A program made the translations under genes and the position numbers. Below, one piece after another: positions 1 to 6,609 of a DNA stretch of 64,000 bases. Position 1 is the first letter of the stretch; each line of letters begins with the position of its first letter. The notes below the pieces were generated by a model. That model did not search any database. It was not told the origin of the DNA and was given only the letters and a program-made list of their open reading frames with translations. This DNA is from Aerococcus sp. (GTDB taxonomy: Bacteria; Bacillota; Bacilli; Lactobacillales; Aerococcaceae), in the NCBI GenBank assembly GCA_030528285.1, contig JAUMZE010000006.1, forward strand, positions 1 to 64,000, written 5' to 3'.

Positions 1-723
1 TTCAGTCGGCTTGTCAGGCGTTTCGGGTTTCTCTGGTTCACTTGGTTTATCAGGTGTTTCGGGTTTCTCTGGTTCTGTTGGCTTATTAGGAGTTACTGGC
101 TTGTCTGTATCAGAAGGTTTATTCTGGTCGGTAGGCTTATTGTTATCAGATGGTTTATTCTGGTTGGTTGATTGATTATCATCAGATGGTTTGTCAGCTG
201 GTTTATCTGATGATTGTGGTTTATTAGGCTTGCTTGGCGTGACGACGGTTGAATGTGTTTGGTTGCCTTTATCATTAGAAACGGTTTGATTCTCTTTTTG
301 AGTGGTTGTCTGTTGGTTGGTGGATGGTTTGACGGTGGCGCCCACTGGTTGTTTAGGATCTACTTTTTCTTGTTCAGATACAGTCGTCCGTTCCATTGTC
401 TTCCCGTTTTTATCTTTGACTACGACGGCGTCTTGTTCAAAGTATAGGGTGTTACCTGCATAGATTAAGTCGATATTCGCAATCTGGTTGATTTGCGCTA
501 ATTTCTGGATCGTGATGTTGGTTGCTTGTGAGATGGCACTTAAGGTATCGCCCCAAACGATGGTGTAATGATCATCATTTGTTTTATCAATATCAGCCTT
601 GATTTGTTCTACCGTCCGTGGCGTCCAGTTGTTTTCAGCTGCATGAGCGGTGTTGTTATGAGTGGCTGCAAAAGCACTTAAGGCAAAGGCGGTAACTAAG
701 GCGCTGGATACTACTTTATTCAT
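1..723 (-). CDS. Secreted LysM-domain protein, partial (3' end outside window)
   Basis: The open frame starts at ATG 723 and is still open at the left edge (241 codons visible). AAAGGAA lies about 14 bases before the start. Residues 1-28 are a signal peptide (MNKVVSSALVTAFALSAF, then a cleavage-like AHA). Residues about 50-100 form one LysM domain (HYTIVWGDTLSAISQA ... NIDLIYAGNTLYF), a fold that binds peptidoglycan or chitin-like glycans outside the cell. After about residue 150 the protein turns into a Pro/Lys/Asp/Thr-rich linker whose units (NKPSD, DKPTE, EKPETPDKPSE) become regular towards the window edge. The C-terminal domain is not visible, so the enzymatic or adhesive role cannot be stated. 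Lactobacilli often carry LysM proteins of this layout as cell-wall hydrolases or aggregation-promoting factors. Confidence 0.85.
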   Translation of the reverse strand, partial: MNKVVSSALVTAFALSAFAATHNNTAHAAENNWTPRTVEQIKADIDKTNDDHYTIVWGDTLSAISQATNITIQKLAQINQIANIDLIYAGNTLYFEQDAVVVKDKNGKTMERTTVSEQEKVDPKQPVGATVKPSTNQQTTTQKENQTVSNDKGNQTHSTVVTPSKPNKPQSSDKPADKPSDDNQSTNQNKPSDNNKPTDQNKPSDTDKPVTPNKPTEPEKPETPDKPSEPEKPETPDKPTE

Positions 724-956
724 AATGAGTACGTTCCTTTCTTTAAATCTAATGGGTAACAAATGAATCAATCACGGGAAAATTCCTTTTTTATATTCAA
801 TGTAAACCGCTTTCTTGAGAAGCAATTTAACTACTTAATATATACAATGCACGATGACAATCGTCAAGTAGAATTTTAAGAAATTCTAAAGGAAAATGAA
901 TGAGTACTTATTAAGAATCAAACATTTTCTAGTGTTACTACGATACGCAAACTGTT

Positions 957-974
957 TCAGGTACATTTAACCAT
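957..974 (-). other. Micro-ORF MVKCT after repeat unit A
   Basis: A 5-codon ORF (ATG GTT AAA TGT ACC TGA) has a strong Shine-Dalgarno, AAAAGGAGTGATTGG, directly before the ATG. It lies about 39 bases beyond the T-run of repeat unit A. Unit B has a matching micro-ORF at nearly the same distance. It could be a leader peptide or a decayed gene start. Nothing proves translation. Confidence 0.25.
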
Positions 975-1012
975 CCAATCACTCCTTTTAATCATTAAAT
1001 AAAAGATGGCAA

Positions 1013-1147
1013 TAAAAAAGCCCTTCATCGCTAGGACTACTAGCCTAGCAACAAAGGAAAGATATTGAAAAAAGAGAAGGAAAAGACGCTTGTTATAGCC
1101 GCTTTACAAACGCATTCTCTCATTTCTCTACCCTAACATCGTAACGC
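1013..1147 (-). ncRNA. Putative small RNA, repeat unit A
   Basis: Minus strand. A conserved box (1111-1147, containing GATGTTAGGGTAGAGAAA and ending GAATGCG) is followed by about 53 variable bases and a terminator-like hairpin at 1013-1058. The hairpin has outer arms CCTTT and AAGGG, inner arms CTAGG and CCTAG, and then TTTTTT. The -10-like TACGAT lies within the box. If transcription starts just after it, the RNA would be about 115-120 nt. The same architecture recurs in units B and C, which argues against chance. Family unknown. Confidence 0.45.
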
Positions 1148-1280
1148 TTAATGGTTGGAAAAAAGATTGGGCTTACGATTCTATCAGGGATTTGGTTGGC
1201 ACTTGAAGCACACAAATTAACTAGCAATGACTATTTCCAATAAGGATGGATGAGCTAGTTATAAAAAGGAGCAAATGATA

Positions 1281-1298
1281 TTATTTGCGTTTATCCAT
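1281..1298 (-). other. Micro-ORF MDKRK after repeat unit B
   Basis: ATG GAT AAA CGC AAA TAA is preceded by GAGGTGATTGA. The context (GAGGTGATTGAATGGATAAA) is visibly homologous to that of the unit A micro-ORF (GGAGTGATTGGATGGTTAAA), and it sits about 34 bases after the unit B hairpin. Possible leader peptide or duplicated gene remnant. Confidence 0.25.
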
Positions 1299-1331
1299 TC
1301 AATCACCTCATTTGATACGGATCACATGTAA

Positions 1332-1472
1332 CAAAAAGCCCTTCGTCACTAGGACTCCTCGTCTAGCAACAAAGGGTGAATGCTGAAAAAGAAAAATAGT
1401 AAACGCTACTTGCTTTAAGTTGGAAGTACTTTTCGCATTCCCTAATTTCTCTACACTAACATAGTAGCATGC
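1332..1472 (-). ncRNA. Putative small RNA, repeat unit B
   Basis: Minus strand. An extended -10-like TGCTACTAT leads into the conserved box (1434-1472, GTTAGTGTAGAGAAATTAGG, then GAATGCG). About 57 variable bases follow, then a hairpin at 1332-1376 (arms CCCTTT/AAGGG outside and CTAG/CTAG inside) ending in TTTTTG. The box is nearly identical to that of unit C. Predicted RNA about 120 nt. No clear -35 element was found, so the promoter call rests on the extended -10 alone. Confidence 0.5.
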
Positions 1473-1865
1473 TTGCACTTCAAAATCACTTACATTACGA
1501 CTTACATTTGAACTTACATTACAACTTACCTTAGGGTGTAAAATATGAATATTATGCTTTCTATGAGCTGGATATTCTACGATAAAAGGTAAATGCATGT
1601 ATTAGCGTTTCTAATGGTATAAGAGATTCTTTGTTTTCTTGGCGTACACCAAATGATTTGTCATGTAAACATCCCATCAATCAATAAGAAAATATCACTA
1701 TTTGCGTTTAAGTCATCAGGTAAGGCATCCTTCTTCTTTTAAAAAAGTAAACCACTTCATTTTCATTTGACTACTAAAGATACTTGTCATGCCATCAGAA
1801 TAAAGAAAACGATTATGCTTGCAGTTACCCATAAAATGACTGATCTTCATACTAGTATCGTGTAA

Positions 1866-1981
1866 TAAAAATCCCCTTGCGACTAGGTATTCACGACCTA
1901 GTAACAAGGAGACTGTTGCCATGTAATAGGAGTAGGAGAATTCGCATTCCCTAATTTCTCTACACTAACATAATAGCACAT
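1866..1981 (-). ncRNA. Putative small RNA, repeat unit C
   Basis: Minus strand. Extended -10 TGCTATTAT lies at the start of the conserved box (1943-1981, GTTAGTGTAGAGAAATTAGG). About 33 bases later comes a two-tier hairpin at 1866-1909 (CCTTG...CAAGG outside, CTAGGT...ACCTAG inside) followed by TTTTTATT. This unit has the best -10 and the shortest predicted RNA (about 95-100 nt). The inner arms differ from those of unit B yet still pair, which suggests that the fold rather than the sequence has been kept. Confidence 0.5.
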
Positions 1982-2308
1982 AAAGGTAGGAATAACATTA
2001 TGCTTAGAGTTTTATTAGGGTTCTGGTTTGAGTTTGAATAGCATACAATTAATGCAACTTAAGCCTAGCAATAATGATGCTTCTACTGGTAAGCTAAGTT
2101 AATAAAAAAAGAAAATCGTTCTATTTTCGATTATCTATACTTCTATAACGCTTCTCATGCCTTAGTCAGCCAATAACACGCCCTAGGAGCTACTAATTAC
2201 GTGCTAAATATAAACATATCTCTTATTCTTTTAGTAGGGTTAACGCCGCTATATCGCCTGCTAACGATGGGTTAAGTTCTACTACTATCATTACTACAGA
2301 AACATCAA

Positions 2309-2340
2309 ACAAAAAAGCGTTCTCGTCTTAGGAGAGCGCT
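2309..2340 (-). terminator. Rho-independent terminator of the minus-strand mobile-element operon
   Basis: On the minus strand AGCGCTCTC pairs with GAGAACGCT (9 bp, one mismatch) around a 7-base loop, followed by TTTTTT. It lies about 40 bases after the stop of the VirB2-like gene, so the operon ends here. Confidence 0.85.
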
Positions 2341-2379
2341 TAGGAACGAAAACAGATAAATCAATAGAATGACATCCTT

Positions 2380-2640
2380 TTACATTGATAATGGATTGAT
2401 TTGAGCACCAAACAGGCTGATTAAGGTATTGATTACCGTACTTGCCAACCAAACAAGCGCAAGTCCGATGATAGCGCGTTTTAGATGACGTTTCGCCCCT
2501 TCACTCATCTCCTGGTCGCCAATCGCATACATAATACCCGCGATCACAACAATCGCTAACCCGACCCATGGAGATAAAGTTTGAATCTGTTGTGCTAATC
2601 GTTGCAGAAACTGACTAATGTTGTTGAATAATCCTTGCAT
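2380..2640 (-). CDS. VirB2/TrbC-like small membrane protein of a conjugation system
   Basis: 86 aa. An amphipathic N-terminus (FNNISQFLQRLAQQIQTL) is followed by two hydrophobic segments (WVGLAIVVIAGIMYAIG and IIGLALVWLASTVINTLI) separated by a charged loop (DQEMSEGAKRHLKR). This is the pattern of TrbC/VirB2 subunits, which form the pilus or membrane channel of type IV secretion systems. Gram-positive plasmids and ICEs encode short versions without a long signal peptide. AAGGAG precedes the ATG. It is the last gene of the operon; no VirB4, VirD4 or VirB6 follows before the terminator, so a complete transfer apparatus is not encoded here. Confidence 0.7.
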   Translation of the reverse strand: MQGLFNNISQFLQRLAQQIQTLSPWVGLAIVVIAGIMYAIGDQEMSEGAKRHLKRAIIGLALVWLASTVINTLISLFGAQINPLSM

Positions 2641-2663
2641 AATAATTTCTCCTTTTATATTTA

Positions 2664-2867
2664 TTAACTAATAATTGTTGCGATGAGATCGATGACGGAT
2701 AGAATCAGAATCACTACACAAAGAATCATAGAACATTTGATCTTCCAGTGACCTTGAGCTGTTTGTCCTTCTTGCTTCAACTTCTCTATCCCGTCTCGTA
2801 TGAAATTCATAACCGTCAATAATAGACCCGTTCTGATGATTGTAATCACTACAAACCACATGGACAT
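2664..2867 (-). CDS. Small membrane protein of the mobile element
   Basis: 67 aa. Hydrophobic segments at residues about 3-22 (WFVVITIIRTGLLLTVMNF) and about 46-67 (MILCVVILILSVIDLIATI) flank a charged loop (RDGIEKLKQEGQTAQGHWK). It lies 23 bp upstream of the VirB2-like gene on the same strand. No family is recognised; its position suggests a membrane component of the transfer module. The ribosome-binding site (ATAGGT) is weak, so the exact start is uncertain. Confidence 0.5.
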   Translation of the reverse strand: MSMWFVVITIIRTGLLLTVMNFIRDGIEKLKQEGQTAQGHWKIKCSMILCVVILILSVIDLIATIIS

Positions 2868-2899
2868 GACCTATAACAGAGTACTTACGAGTCCTTGCA

Positions 2900-3202
2900 T
2901 TATGAGTGATGGTCTTGTGAGTAGCTAAACGACGTCTCTTTTCCTTGCACTTGTTCAGTACCTTTAGCTGGTGGTGTTTCTTTATCTACCTGCTGTTCTA
3001 GTAGTTCTGCTACTTGCGCATCCACTTCTCGTTGACGTATGAGATTAAGAATTTCATCCAGTAATCCTTTATCTTCTTGTAGGAACAGCACTTGAAGAAG
3101 ATAGGTTTTCGTTTCTTTTTCCCAATCAGTTGGCTTTTTATTTTGCTGCTCTAACAGTAACTTGTGTTGTCGCTTTAATTCTGTAGCACCTGCCATAGTC
3201 AT
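2900..3202 (-). CDS. Hypothetical mobile-element protein, helical and Gln/Glu-rich
   Basis: About 98-100 aa. Predicted mostly helical and charged (HKLLLEQQNKKPTDWEKE ... LLDEILNLIRQREVDAQVAE), possibly coiled coil, with a Ser/His-rich polar tail. GAAAGGATA precedes two possible ATGs (3202 and 3196); the second has better spacing. It lies between the 102-aa gene and the membrane-protein genes with short gaps, consistent with one operon. No family recognised. Confidence 0.5.
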   Translation of the reverse strand: MTMAGATELKRQHKLLLEQQNKKPTDWEKETKTYLLQVLFLQEDKGLLDEILNLIRQREVDAQVAELLEQQVDKETPPAKGTEQVQGKETSFSYSQDHHS

Positions 3203-3228
3203 TATCCTTTCTATTGAGTGTTGATGAT

Positions 3229-3537
3229 TTAAAGATTATCTATTTTTGATTCTTCTAGGTCATCTAAGGAATCTAAGACGAGCCAATCCGTGGTTTGTGG
3301 GATCACACGGATAGAGCGAACACCCTTGAGCGATAAATATTGAACACCACTCAATTCAATACCGCTCGTATCCACATCAAAGTCCTTCTGACCTTTATCC
3401 ATTGCCTTACGAATTCGCTTCCCATAATCATTGGCTTGCTTACGTTTTTGGAAATATAACATTTGAGTGTCGGTAAACTCACGATGTTTATTAGGCTCAT
3501 ATTCAATAACGACTACCCATAATTGCTCATCCATCAT
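3229..3537 (-). CDS. Hypothetical mobile-element protein
   Basis: 102 aa from the ATG at 3537, chosen because AAAGGAG lies 6 bases upstream; a longer frame to 3579 lacks such a site. It is a small soluble mixed alpha/beta protein (MMDEQLWVVVIEYEPNKHRE ... GVRSIRVIPQTTDWLVLD). It lies 40 bp after ssb in the same direction. I do not recognise the family; proteins of this size often accompany ssb in Gram-positive plasmid and ICE modules. Confidence 0.55.
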   Translation of the reverse strand: MMDEQLWVVVIEYEPNKHREFTDTQMLYFQKRKQANDYGKRIRKAMDKGQKDFDVDTSGIELSGVQYLSLKGVRSIRVIPQTTDWLVLDSLDDLEESKIDNL

Positions 3538-3578
3538 TGATTTCTCCTTTCTATCTCTTGAATGGGTCGTTTTGCCCA

Positions 3579-3974
3579 TTACTCACTATATTCTGAGAAG
3601 ACATCAGGATCATTCGATGCTTCTTCTTTTGCTTTCTCATCAGATGACTTTTTATTAGCGTCTAGGAAAGAGAAACTTAGTACATCAATCACGTTGAATG
3701 AGATATTCTCGTCATTGATTTTACGTTTACGAGTCTTGATATTCCCTTCTACGGAGATCAAGCGTCCTTTACGCCCATATTCGGCGATACTTTCCGCTTG
3801 TTTATTCCAGAAAGTCACATCGACAAAGTAGGTGTTATTTTCCGCTTCATTCTCTTTCTTCTTACCTGGTGACGGGATCGCCAACGTGACATTGGTGACT
3901 GCCACCTTCTCGTTTGTTTTGCGCAAAACTGGATCATACGTCATATAACCTTCAAGAAACACTTTATTAATCAT
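3579..3974 (-). CDS. ssb: Single-stranded DNA-binding protein, plasmid/phage type
   Basis: 131 aa. The OB-fold covers residues 1-105: MINKVFLEGYMTYDPVLR opens like SSB, and YFVDVTFWNKQAESIAEYGRKG matches the conserved FW.K.AE....KG core. The Asp/Ser-rich C-terminus ends SEYSE rather than the DDDIPF of chromosomal SSB, as is common in mobile-element copies, so docking to the host SSB interactome may be lost or altered. AAAGGAG precedes the ATG. The start overlaps the stop of the upstream ArpU-like gene by 8 bp, indicating coupling. It coats ssDNA during element replication or transfer. Confidence 0.85.
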   Translation of the reverse strand: MINKVFLEGYMTYDPVLRKTNEKVAVTNVTLAIPSPGKKKENEAENNTYFVDVTFWNKQAESIAEYGRKGRLISVEGNIKTRKRKINDENISFNVIDVLSFSFLDANKKSSDEKAKEEASNDPDVFSEYSE

Positions 3975-4566
3975 ATTGAAACTCCTTTAAAATTCTTTCC
4001 CAAAACTTTTCATTCGTACCTTTGATTTGAATGGCTTGACCGTCCTTATACGCCATCGCAAACATGTCTAATGCGCGATTTAAGTCACGGTAATAAACAG
4101 ATGCTTCAATCGCATTATCGTCGCTATAGCTCCTTTCTGGGTAATGACTATAGAGAAACTGTCTAATTTTTTTGCTGCTCGGTTTAGGTTCACTGAAAAA
4201 ACGTAACCGCAACAAGTCTTTATAATAAGCAATGTCGATATCGTCTTTTAGCCGTTCTCCTTGTGTAGAAATGCTTTTATTAAAATCAAGGTGGTTAACA
4301 GCATCTTCTACGTTGACTAGAAAGATTGCAGATAACTCCTTAATTTCCCCGAATTTTTCAGTCGGTGTTGTTGTTCGTGACGACTGTACGGGCGTATTAT
4401 CCATCCTTGAAGCAGATAAAGAGAAATCCTTATCAGCAATGCCTTTGACGCGTCGATAGGAACCCAAAGCTAAGCGACAATTCGCCCGTGTTTGCTTAAT
4501 GTCTATCGTCGATACCTTATCTGCAACTTCTAGCAAAGCATTTATATTTTTTATCATATCTTCCAT
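3967..4566 (-). CDS. ArpU-like phage/mobile-element transcriptional regulator
   Basis: 199 aa. The N-terminus (LLEVADKVSTIDIKQTRANC...LGSYRR) and the downstream FSLSASRMDN resemble ArpU/RinA-type late regulators, which look sigma-factor-like. The C-terminal half has the expected helical run (YYRDLNRALDMFAMAYKDG). AAAGGAAA lies about 10 bases before the ATG. It is followed without a gap by ssb. By analogy it may activate later genes of the element. The call is from sequence pattern only and is moderately secure. Confidence 0.55.
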   Translation of the reverse strand: MEDMIKNINALLEVADKVSTIDIKQTRANCRLALGSYRRVKGIADKDFSLSASRMDNTPVQSSRTTTPTEKFGEIKELSAIFLVNVEDAVNHLDFNKSISTQGERLKDDIDIAYYKDLLRLRFFSEPKPSSKKIRQFLYSHYPERSYSDDNAIEASVYYRDLNRALDMFAMAYKDGQAIQIKGTNEKFWERILKEFQYD

Positions 4567-4611
4567 GGGGGATCTTTCCTTTCTACATGGGTGGTGTCAT
4601 CGGAAATGCTT

Positions 4612-5988
4612 TTAGTGAACCTTCTTCACTTTTCGGTTAGCCATTAGGCGCTGGATTCGTTCATTTAGATCTTTCAGGTCTACTGGTGGTTCTTGTGTTG
4701 ATTGAGCGTCTTTCTGCTGGTTGCTTTCAAGCTCTTTCTTTCGTTGCTCAATCTTAGCTCTTAGATCTTTTTCCCTTGCATGGCATTGTTCTCGTTCTTC
4801 ATCGGATGAGAAGCAATTCTTCACATTTACCAACTGTAATTTCTCTAGCTCTTGAGTTAACTCAATTATTTCAGGGTCTTGCTGTTGTTTGTGCTGGGCT
4901 TTTAGCCAATCAGGAACGGGTTCCTGGTAGCCCCGTTTTGCTTGATAGTTGCCGTTCGAATGGGCTTTCGCATATTTCGATTTCATCCGCAACGTTGCAT
5001 AGTTCTTGAGAAACTTAAATGCTGAAACCACAATGGTTTGCCAATACTCGTCTTGTTGTGAAAACAGGATCGTTTGCTTGATTTCTTGATAGTCGTATCC
5101 TGTTTTTAGCAACGTTTCAAAGGTGCGTACCGTGCTTTCATTGGGCTGAATCGAAATGGTTGGGTTATTTTCTTTCAGGCATTCCAAAAATGCCACCGCC
5201 AACTGATGAGCGGGTGACTCGCTAGTAGCCGATTTCTGCTGAGTGGTGAAATGAGAGTAGTCATCTGTCATGTATTTATCTGCGTATTCATCTGTATGTA
5301 GGAATGTAGATTTTCTACATTCCTGGAATGTCGGTTTTCTACATTCCTGGATTGCTGGTTTTCTACATGCTGAAGTGTCGATTTTACGCTTGTTAGTATC
5401 CGTATTCGCTGGTTGTTGACTCACATGATTCGTTGATGATGAGTGATTATTTGATAATTCATCACCACTCACCTCTTGCTTCACAACTGCTACAGGTTCT
5501 TTCGGGGCTACTTGATTCACCGTGATCGTCATCACTGGTTTGATTTCTTTAGTATTCGTTAAGTTTTGCTCGTTTTGCGTGGATGGCGCTGTATTCATTG
5601 CGTTGTCTTTACTCATCGTGGTATTATGAACCTGTAGATGATTAAAGACATGGGAAAAGATGACTTCCACATTCGCCTTAAAATGCATCACAGTTTTTCC
5701 ATATGTGAGCTTAGTTTTCGTTTCAATGAAATTGAGATGTTCTAGCTTTTTGATGCAACGATCAATTTGGCAGCGACTAAGGGTCGTTTCTTCTTCCCAG
5801 TCTTTTTTAGTTTTATAGAAGTAACCATCTTCATGATGATGACGATCACTCCAATAAATGACTTGATTTAAAAACAAAGCCGTGTTTAAATCACCTAAAA
5901 TTTCCACAAAGACTTTAGGAAACGTCAGGTATTGGCTTTGAGCAGGAGATTGATAAATAATAGTTCTCAATTGATCGTTGTTATGCAT
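4612..5988 (-). CDS. Replication-type protein of a plasmid/ICE (winged helix plus DnaD-like region)
   Basis: 458 aa. Residues about 20-110 are a winged-helix block (FPKVFVEILGDLNTALFLNQ ... TTLSRCQIDRCIKKLEHLNF) as in replication initiators of Gram-positive phages and integrative elements. Residues 200-240 hold three 8-residue repeats (CRKPAIQE, CRKPTFQE, CRKSTFLH) encoded by 24-bp DNA repeats (see 5311-5382). Residues about 265-340 resemble a DnaD-like helical module. The C-terminus is charged and likely coiled coil (EIIELTQELEKLQLV). GAGGGG lies before the ATG. It probably starts or loads replication of the element and is preceded by two small genes in the same operon. Confidence 0.6.
   Translation of the reverse strand: MHNNDQLRTIIYQSPAQSQYLTFPKVFVEILGDLNTALFLNQVIYWSDRHHHEDGYFYKTKKDWEEETTLSRCQIDRCIKKLEHLNFIETKTKLTYGKTVMHFKANVEVIFSHVFNHLQVHNTTMSKDNAMNTAPSTQNEQNLTNTKEIKPVMTITVNQVAPKEPVAVVKQEVSGDELSNNHSSSTNHVSQQPANTDTNKRKIDTSACRKPAIQECRKPTFQECRKSTFLHTDEYADKYMTDDYSHFTTQQKSATSESPAHQLAVAFLECLKENNPTISIQPNESTVRTFETLLKTGYDYQEIKQTILFSQQDEYWQTIVVSAFKFLKNYATLRMKSKYAKAHSNGNYQAKRGYQEPVPDWLKAQHKQQQDPEIIELTQELEKLQLVNVKNCFSSDEEREQCHAREKDLRAKIEQRKKELESNQQKDAQSTQEPPVDLKDLNERIQRLMANRKVKKVH
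5301..5323. repeat. Perfect 10-bp inverted repeat inside the replication gene
   Basis: GGAATGTAGA and TCTACATTCC are separated by TTT. The palindrome overlaps the first 24-bp direct repeat (5311-5382), whose TCTACATTCC is its right arm. A second, shorter pair (GGAATGT ... ACATTCC, 5325-5347) follows. It could be an initiator-binding site or the core of an origin. Confidence 0.6.
5311..5382. repeat. Three 24-bp direct repeats (iteron-like), candidate replication origin
   Basis: On the + strand the units start at 5311, 5335 and 5359, each opening TTTTCTACAT. Units 1 and 2 then read TCCTGGAATG and TCCTGGATTG, while unit 3 diverges. The period of 24 bp (8 codons) keeps the reading frame. Iterons inside the initiator gene mark the origin in several Gram-positive replicons, including RepA_N plasmids and many phages, so this is a good origin candidate. 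A purely protein-level repeat is the alternative. Confidence 0.5.
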
Positions 5989-6026
5989 GATAGCCCCTCT
6001 TTTCTTTGATTAGTGGTGGTGAATGG

Positions 6027-6191
6027 TTACTTTTTTCTTTTTCTTCTACTACGTGACCGACGTCGGCGTTTACGTCGCTTCATTTGCCCTATCAATACAT
6101 CTGCTAAGGTCATATAAAAAGACGAAAGGAAAAGCGTCATGAGTGGTCGTCGCATTGTATGTAATAGCTTCTTTAACTTGTAACGATTCAT
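6027..6191 (-). CDS. Small basic protein with Arg/Lys-rich tail
   Basis: 54 aa from the ATG at 6191, chosen because AAGGGGGCG lies 8-9 bases upstream. Residues 17-37 are hydrophobic (MTLFLSSFYMTLADVLIG). The last 17 residues are almost all Arg/Lys/Ser (KRRKRRRRSRSRRKRKK). The layout suggests a membrane-associated, nucleic-acid-binding or phospholipid-binding peptide. The gene sits 38 bp before the replication gene in the same operon. The function is unknown to me. Confidence 0.5.
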   Translation of the reverse strand: MNRYKLKKLLHTMRRPLMTLFLSSFYMTLADVLIGQMKRRKRRRRSRSRRKRKK

Positions 6192-6213
6192 CTTGAACGC
6201 CCCCTTTTGTTTC

Positions 6214-6369
6214 CTAACAGAAATCAATCATGTCTAAATCTTTCCCTACGCAAAATAGGATGATGTAACTAATGGGAATTCCTAGAAACTGACTCTTCTC
6301 AAAAAGTTTTTTGTATAATTCTTTAGGTATAGATAAAGTGATTAAAGCTTCTTGTTCAAAGACTTTCAT
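6214..6369 (-). CDS. 51-aa small protein coupled to the RHH regulator
   Basis: This short gene starts at ATG 6369, overlapping the TGA of the upstream RHH gene (ATGA), so translation is probably coupled. The protein opens MKVFEQEALITLSIPKELYK and continues KLFEKSQFLGIPISYIILFC. The pattern of a beta strand (ALITLSIP), a helix and a second helix after IPI resembles another short ribbon-helix-helix protein. It may form a heterodimer with, or antagonise, its upstream partner. That role is inference. Confidence 0.5.
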   Translation of the reverse strand: MKVFEQEALITLSIPKELYKKLFEKSQFLGIPISYIILFCVGKDLDMIDFC

Positions 6370-6536
6370 TTTTTCTCTTCCTTTCGGTTATCATCTGATA
6401 AATGGCGTTCCACGCTTTCTAAAATAAATACCGTCATAGGGACGCCCTGCTTTTTAGCTTCTGTCTTTATCATTTTCTTCAGCTGATTAGACATACGAAT
6501 CGATCGTGTGATTCTATCTGGATCTTTACACGGCAT
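6366..6536 (-). CDS. Ribbon-helix-helix (Arc/MetJ-like) regulator
   Basis: 56 aa from the ATG at 6536; AAGGGGGTAAC supplies the ribosome-binding site, and an in-frame start at 6566 lacks one. DRITRSIRMSNQLKKMIKTE followed by GVPMTVFILESVERHLSDD is the RHH pattern: one DNA-contacting strand and two helices. It is the first gene of the element operon and lies about 30 bases after a hairpin with a T-run (6567-6609), so its expression may be attenuated. It probably autoregulates the module or controls copy number or transfer. Confidence 0.65.
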   Translation of the reverse strand: MPCKDPDRITRSIRMSNQLKKMIKTEAKKQGVPMTVFILESVERHLSDDNRKEEKK

Positions 6537-6566
6537 GACTGTTACCCCCTTCAATAGCAAATCCAA

Positions 6567-6609
6567 TAAAAAAGCGGGCGACGCATTGTACTAATGCATC
6601 GCCCGCTTT
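6567..6609 (-). terminator. Strong hairpin with T-run ahead of the element operon (terminator or attenuator)
   Basis: On the minus strand GCGGGCGATGCATT pairs with AATGCGTCGCCCGC around a 5-base loop and is followed by TTTTTT. It lies between the orphan antitoxin and the RHH gene, only about 30 bases before the RHH start codon. It either ends transcripts from upstream or, if the promoter lies above it, attenuates the whole operon. Confidence 0.75.

Larger units (their letters stand above)
724..2308. other. 1.6-kb stretch without a convincing gene; holds three repeat units
   Basis: No ORF here has a ribosome-binding site together with a recognisable protein. The stretch holds three related minus-strand units, each with a conserved 35-base box, a spacer and a T-tailed hairpin (listed separately), and two 5-codon micro-ORFs downstream of the first two hairpins. 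The rest is AT-rich DNA in which I recognise nothing. Confidence 0.6.

Noticed and set aside
93..275. Minus-strand ORF rich in Asn, Gln, Ile and Thr
   Set aside because: It is an alternative frame of the repetitive linker of the LysM protein.
1308..1598. 96-codon minus-strand ORF across repeat unit B
   Set aside because: It runs through the hairpin, lacks a ribosome-binding site and its sequence (many Ser, Val, Asn in short echoes) is explained by repeat DNA.
1716..1922. 68-codon minus-strand ORF across repeat unit C
   Set aside because: Starts within the unit's spacer, spans the hairpin, has no ribosome-binding site; its similarity to the unit B ORF comes from the shared hairpin.
957..1981. 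Type I toxin-antitoxin (Fst-like) explanation for the three repeat units
   Set aside because: No short hydrophobic peptide with a charged tail converges on any of the hairpins, and the hairpins carry a T-run on one strand only.
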